From assembly GCF_031344055.1 (NCBI RefSeq), contig NZ_JADBEN010000001.1: 64,000 bases of DNA; one strand, given 5' to 3'. Each line of letters begins with the position of its first letter. The first letter of the stretch is position 1. A model generated the notes under the pieces. It worked only from the letters and a program-made list of their open reading frames with translations. It had not been told where the DNA came from and searched no databases. Of the stretch, positions 59,768 to 64,000 are shown piece by piece. The DNA is from Methylobacillus flagellatus_A (GTDB lineage: Bacteria > Pseudomonadota > Gammaproteobacteria > Burkholderiales > Methylophilaceae). A program made the position numbers and the translations under genes.

Positions 59768-61272
59768 CAGGAGGGTTCCAGAGATGGCGGCTTGGCTTGT
59801 GTGGCGGCAATGTTCTTGATCGCGACGTTGAGCGGGCTGGTTTTAGCGCGAACCCTGGTTTTCTTGGGCAAAGGCGCTGTTTTGCGCGATGACGGTGTCG
59901 TGCGTTTCCGGTCTGTGGTGACGGCGTGCTGGATTCTCAATGTCATGAATTCGGCAGGGCGGAGGAATGCCAGGCCAATGTCGATGATGAGGCGTCCGGC
60001 AGCTACATCCTCGCTGGTCATGGTCTCATTCAGGCCGGACTTCACATAAAAAGCCTGCTCAGGCTTGTTGCCGGCCAAGCCGCCTGCGCGCCAGAATGTA
60101 AGTAGGAATTGATTGAAGCTTTCGCGGACGGCTGTCCAGGTCGCGGCGTCATTCGCTTTGAAATGCTGTGCAGCCAGATAGCGGTGCAGCGATGCATTGA
60201 TAAAGCCATGGGTGCGCGCCACGGAGATATAGCGCCATTCGGCGTCATTGCCCGCCAGCGTGCGCCCTCCCCACAACAGAATCCCCTTGCCGGCGAAACG
60301 GCGGATGACATTGATGGACTTTCCTTCATCCTTATCTATATTCAAGGACGCCTGGCGCTCATCGTTGATCGCTGCAGCGAGGGATTGCACCTCTTTGATC
60401 TGGACATGGCTGGGAAGCTTCCATACGCCACGTTGCAGGTCATTCGCATGAAAAAGCCCGATGACGGTGGCGCTGGGAGGAATCATCCTGCTGACGGCCA
60501 TATCGGGAGATTCCAGCATGCGTTTGCGCAGCAGCGTGGATTGGAGCTTGGTTGCCTTGTGGTATTGGCTCCAGGCATTGGCTACGCCAGGAGTGTATTT
60601 GATCTCCAGGTGGGCAAACTGGTGAGTGCTTGGTATCGCCACCGCCAGCCACGGCAGGAAGGCGGCTCCATGGCGCAGGCCTTGCTGGCCCAGGTGGTGG
60701 CGGAATTGCGCAACGGTAGTGTTCAGGGATATGTCGTTGCAGTAGGGGACGTCCAGCACCGCCAGGCAATGGTGCTGTTGTTCACAATATTGCAACAGCT
60801 GCTGCTGCAATTGTGGAAGCTCTTCCAGCGAAACGGCATCCGGGATGGCGACCATGGTGAAAGACGGATTGGCCGGCAGCTGGGCGATCGCCGATGCAAG
60901 GGTTTTTGCATGCGGGGCTTCCGGGAACGGCCCGAGCGAAAGGATTTCGCAAACGCCGCCGCCATTGGCAAAATATTGCCGCATGCAGGCGTGCAGATAA
61001 AACGGGCTGTAGCTTTCCTTGGTGACAATCCGGCCATGCACATCGAGCATGACCCTAAGGATTTCCGGCGCCCCTTGGCCAAAGCACCGTTCATATTCTA
61101 TAAACGAGGTGATGGCGCACCGTTCGCCGCGAGCCAGTAAGCGCCCATCCTGGTCGATTGCCTTTTCGGTATAGCCGATGAACAAGGGCAGGCAGGTTAC
61201 TGTGGATTGCACGATACTGGTGGTGTGCGGTATTTCTTCCACATAAACCCCGGGAACTTCATACCCTCCCAT
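59767..61272 (-). CDS. Contractile tail sheath protein
   Basis: A 501-aa sheath protein beginning YEVPGVYVEEIP and containing PLFIGYTEKA, a start typical of extracellular contractile injection systems (Afp2/Pvc2 type). The subtilisin-like middle (~100-300) and the conserved C-terminal sheath core (GKGILLWGGRTLAGNDAEWRYI, quoted in part; INASLHRYLAAQHFKANDA) are intact. A basic tail rich in Lys, Thr and Pro (~450-501) extends past the core. It heads the three-gene set; no tube, baseplate, ATPase or tape-measure gene lies in the window. Confidence 0.92.
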   Translation of the reverse strand: MGGYEVPGVYVEEIPHTTSIVQSTVTCLPLFIGYTEKAIDQDGRLLARGERCAITSFIEYERCFGQGAPEILRVMLDVHGRIVTKESYSPFYLHACMRQYFANGGGVCEILSLGPFPEAPHAKTLASAIAQLPANPSFTMVAIPDAVSLEELPQLQQQLLQYCEQQHHCLAVLDVPYCNDISLNTTVAQFRHHLGQQGLRHGAAFLPWLAVAIPSTHQFAHLEIKYTPGVANAWSQYHKATKLQSTLLRKRMLESPDMAVSRMIPPSATVIGLFHANDLQRGVWKLPSHVQIKEVQSLAAAINDERQASLNIDKDEGKSINVIRRFAGKGILLWGGRTLAGNDAEWRYISVARTHGFINASLHRYLAAQHFKANDAATWTAVRESFNQFLLTFWRAGGLAGNKPEQAFYVKSGLNETMTSEDVAAGRLIIDIGLAFLRPAEFMTLRIQHAVTTDRKRTTPSSRKTAPLPKKTRVRAKTSPLNVAIKNIAATQAKPPSLEPS

Positions 61273-61403
61273 GATTTGCTCCCTAGTTTATTTTAAATAT
61301 ATCCATATTACTGCAAATTCTGCTTTGTATTTCAGCTTGATGTAAATTTTTGTAAGCCCGGCTTGCCGTTGGTGAACGGGACGCGTGCGGTTAGAATGCG
61401 CGC

Positions 61404-62246
61404 ATGACATTGCAAGCAGAAACAGGCTCGTTAAAGGGCAGCGGCCAAGAATTGCGCCGGGCGGCATTGGCGCTGCTTTGCCTGCGCTCGTCCGAAGACA
61501 AGGCGGAAGCCGTCAAAGCGTTGCGGCAATCCTGGCTCGCGGGCGAATCCAGCGTCGATCCGCAGGCGAGACTGGAAGCGGCGGGGCCTATCCCCGGCCG
61601 TCCCGACAAGCCGGAGCTGGTATCGCCGCTGCTGCTGGAGCGGCGCTCGATGAGGACCGCCGAGGGCAGGGCGGCGCTGATCCATGCCCTGGCCCATATC
61701 GAGTTCAATGCGATCAACCTCGCGCTGGATGCGGTCTGGCGTTTTGCCGGCATGCCGCCGCAATACTATGCGGACTGGCTCAAGATCGCGGCGGAAGAGG
61801 CGCTGCACTTCACCATGCTGCACACGCACCTGCAAAGCCTGGGCTATCGCTACGGCGATTTCACCGGGCACGACAGTTTGTGGGAGATGGTGGCGAAAAC
61901 CAGTGACGACGTGCTGGCACGCATGGCATTGGTGCCTCGGACCCTGGAAGCGCGGGGGCTGGATGCTTCGCCGCCGCTGCGGGCCAAGCTGGCGCAGGCG
62001 GGCGACCTCGAGGCGGCTGCGATCCTCGATATCCTGCTGCGGGACGAAATCGGCCATGTGGCGATCGGCAACCGGTGGTATGGCTGGCTATGCGAGCAGC
62101 GCGGGTTGGAGCCCGTCTCCACTTATGCCCGGCTTACCACGCAATACCAGGCTCCCAAGCTGCGCGGCCCGTTCAATTTCCCGGCACGCAGGGCGGCAGG
62201 CTTCAGCGAAGCCGAACTGGCGCTGATGGGCGACCGTCACGAATAG
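61404..62246 (+). CDS. DUF455 ferritin-like protein
   Basis: A 280-aa helical protein. Three carboxylate/His sites typical of the di-iron ferritin-like fold are visible: AHIEFNAINLALD, AEEALHFTMLH and RDEIGHVAIGNRWY. The DUF455 family is related to MiaE-like hydroxylases, and an oxidative or redox role is inferred. It is divergent from the sheath gene with a 131-base gap and no clear link to it. Confidence 0.88.
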   Translation: MTLQAETGSLKGSGQELRRAALALLCLRSSEDKAEAVKALRQSWLAGESSVDPQARLEAAGPIPGRPDKPELVSPLLLERRSMRTAEGRAALIHALAHIEFNAINLALDAVWRFAGMPPQYYADWLKIAAEEALHFTMLHTHLQSLGYRYGDFTGHDSLWEMVAKTSDDVLARMALVPRTLEARGLDASPPLRAKLAQAGDLEAAAILDILLRDEIGHVAIGNRWYGWLCEQRGLEPVSTYARLTTQYQAPKLRGPFNFPARRAAGFSEAELALMGDRHE

Positions 62247-62298
62247 CAAGCCGCATTACATTCAGGGCTAACTTTTGCTAGCCATTCCAAAGTGCTAT

Positions 62299-64000
62299 TT
62301 ACACCAGATTCATTGCACGCATGCGCCGGTAAAGCGTATTGCGGCTGATGCCGAGTTGCCGCGCCACTGCAGAGACATTGCCGGCATGCGCTTGCATGGC
62401 GGCCTTGATGGCTTCCGCCGTCAGGCTGGTCAATGAAGGGGGTGTGTCCTCATCGGCGGCGTTTTCCATGTCGTCGAGGAAATCCTGCGTCAGGTGCATC
62501 ATGGAGATGGGTGCGGTCCCGGACAGCGCCAGCGCCGTGCGCAGCACATTATGCAATTGGCGGATGTTGCCCGGCCATGGATGCGCCTTGAACAAGGCCG
62601 TGACGTCCTGGTCGATCGCCTTTCCTGCGGCGTTCTCGGTTTGCAGGATGGTCTCCACCAATGCAGGCAAGTCCTGACGCTGCCGCAAGGCGGGCAAGGT
62701 GACGGTGAGGCCGTTCAGGCGGTAGTAGAGGTCGCGGCGGAATTCGCCGCTCTCTACCTTCTCGCGCAGTTGCTGGTTGGTGGCGCTCAACAGCGCGAAA
62801 TTGACGGGTTTGGATTTGGTGCTGCCCAAGGGCGTGACGCTGCGCTCCTGCAATACCCGCAATAGGCGCGCCTGCAACGCCAATGGCATGTCGCCGATTT
62901 CATCCAGGAACAGGGTGCCGCCGTCGGCTTGCTCCAGTTTGCCTGGGCTGCCCTTGCGGCGAGCGCCGGTAAAGGCGCCTTCCTCATAGCCGAACAGTTC
63001 CGCCTCGATCAGGCCCTCGGGCAATGCCGCGCAGTTGACGGCGACCCAGGGGCCCTGGCTGCGGTCGCTGGCTTCGTGGATGGCCCGCGCGAACAACTCC
63101 TTGCCTGCGCCGGTTTCACCCTCGATTAGGATAGGAATGTCCTGGTTGACGACAAGCTCTACCTGGCTGATGACCCGGGCGACGCGCGGGTCGCCCGTAT
63201 TCAGCATCTGCAGGCTGGCAGGGCAGTGGCGTTTGCTGGCCGAGGCGCTGCTTACGCGCGCATTGCGCGCGGCAAGCGGCTGGCGCAGCTCGATCCGCGC
63301 ATACAGCCTGGCTTCGCGGGCGGTGTAAAGCGGCGTAATCATTGAATTTGCCTGCGATGCCTGCATCAGGGTTTCCGGCCTGCTGGCGAATAATTCGCTG
63401 AACAGCGCGTCCTCAATCGTGTCATGCGTCATGCCGAGCTGGAACTGGCCGCTGCGGTTCAATGCCACCAGGCGATGCCGGTCGTCGAAGATGGCGATGC
63501 CTTCCCACAAAGTGCCGATGAATTCCGGGCGTGCATGGAAATGCAGCGAGTAAGCCCCTTCATGGCTGGCGGTGAACAGCCGGTTTTCGATCATTTGCGC
63601 CGACATGCGCACCAATGCCAAGGTATGCTGCTGCGGCATGCTGGCGTCTGTCGACACGTCCAGCGTGCCCATCACCTGGTTGCGGGCGCTCAATATGGGC
63701 ACTGCCGAGCAGGCCAGTACATGGTTGCGTTCGAGGAAGTGCTCGGCGCCCTGCACCGTCATGGCGGAACGCTCTACCAACGCGGTGCCGATGGCATTGG
63801 TGCCGCGCAGGCTTTCCTGCCAGGAAGAGCCGGGAATCAAGGCGACGCGCTGGGCATCGTCGAGGAATTCACTATTGCCCTGGCTGTGCAGGATGAAGCC
63901 ATGCGGGTCGGTCAGCACGATGACGCTGCGGGTGTGGCTGATCTGCTCGTTGAGGCTCTCCATTTCCGGCCGGGCCTGTGAGAGCAGCAATTGATGGGCT
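62299..64000 (-). CDS. AcoR-type sigma-54-dependent activator (N-terminus beyond the window)
   Basis: The frame is open to the right edge, so the true start is missing. A GAF domain (~ residues up to 155 of the visible part) is followed by an AAA+ domain with Walker A GETGAGKE, the sigma-54 contact GAFTGA and Walker B LFLDEIGDMP, then a Fis-type HTH at the C-terminus (QLGISRNTLYRRMRAM). Such proteins activate sigma-54 promoters for alcohol, acetoin or aldehyde oxidation genes. Its target genes are probably outside the window. Confidence 0.92.
   Translation of the reverse strand, partial: AHQLLLSQARPEMESLNEQISHTRSVIVLTDPHGFILHSQGNSEFLDDAQRVALIPGSSWQESLRGTNAIGTALVERSAMTVQGAEHFLERNHVLACSAVPILSARNQVMGTLDVSTDASMPQQHTLALVRMSAQMIENRLFTASHEGAYSLHFHARPEFIGTLWEGIAIFDDRHRLVALNRSGQFQLGMTHDTIEDALFSELFASRPETLMQASQANSMITPLYTAREARLYARIELRQPLAARNARVSSASASKRHCPASLQMLNTGDPRVARVISQVELVVNQDIPILIEGETGAGKELFARAIHEASDRSQGPWVAVNCAALPEGLIEAELFGYEEGAFTGARRKGSPGKLEQADGGTLFLDEIGDMPLALQARLLRVLQERSVTPLGSTKSKPVNFALLSATNQQLREKVESGEFRRDLYYRLNGLTVTLPALRQRQDLPALVETILQTENAAGKAIDQDVTALFKAHPWPGNIRQLHNVLRTALALSGTAPISMMHLTQDFLDDMENAADEDTPPSLTSLTAEAIKAAMQAHAGNVSAVARQLGISRNTLYRRMRAMNLV

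Overview
The window reads as chromosome of a Gram-negative betaproteobacterium, most likely a methylotroph of the Methylophilaceae (Methylobacillus-like). This rests on the gene order rpoE-rseA-rseB-mucD-lepA-lepB-DUF4845-rnc-era-recO-pdxJ-acpS, on protein flavour, and on the many TonB-dependent receptors, PagL/PagP outer-membrane enzymes and Fur-like sites. The genus is an inference; nothing in the sequence names it. No tRNA, rRNA or CRISPR array was seen.

Layout. 0-2.4 kb: the end of a membrane-anchored c-type cytochrome gene, a 46-residue membrane protein behind a perfect palindrome, a PilZ/YcgR-like gene broken by an in-frame TGA, and pagL. 2.4-6.1 kb: a tightly overlapping operon rsxB-nth-FIST-thiD-DUF1841. 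6.2-7.8 kb: nadB on the opposite strand. 7.8-20.8 kb: the sigma-E envelope-stress operon with a sigma-E-like promoter, then mucD, lepA, lepB, rnc, era, a 249-bp MITE-like element and an inverted pagP, then recO-pdxJ-acpS, a two-repeat secreted protein and tcdA. 20.8-29.8 kb: an accessory uptake locus of two related TonB-dependent receptors around an LLM flavin monooxygenase, an MFS transporter and a TetR regulator, with a strong palindromic operator candidate. 29.9-32.8 kb: htpG behind a sigma-32-like promoter, and an orphan, divergent rpsD paralogue behind a leader of consecutive hairpins. 32.9-35.3 kb: a Fur-type promoter driving a small Cys-rich protein and tonB-exbB-exbD. 35.3-42.6 kb: glgP, DUF4197, an RBBP9-like hydrolase, a glyoxalase-fold protein, small membrane proteins, a diguanylate cyclase, and a collapsed FecI/TonB-receptor relic. 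42.6-52.7 kb: purL, an ankyrin protein, two secreted beta-propellers, an MFS exporter, and an XRE regulator divergent from an unknown coiled-coil gene with twin operators between them. 52.8-57.5 kb: a siderophore receptor with a Fur-like site, and phosphoketolase. 57.6-64 kb: an isolated PAAR / VgrG-like spike / contractile sheath trio, a DUF455 ferritin-like protein, and an AcoR-type sigma-54 activator cut by the window edge.

Connections. Envelope homeostasis recurs (RpoE circuit, MucD, PagL, PagP). TonB-ExbBD here can energise the three intact receptors in the window. The most unusual items are the three-gene contractile-injection module lacking tube, baseplate and ATPase genes, the standalone S4 paralogue with its structured leader, the LLM/MFS/twin-receptor locus with its operator and 17-bp leader hairpin, the matched XRE operators, and two families of small non-coding repeats.
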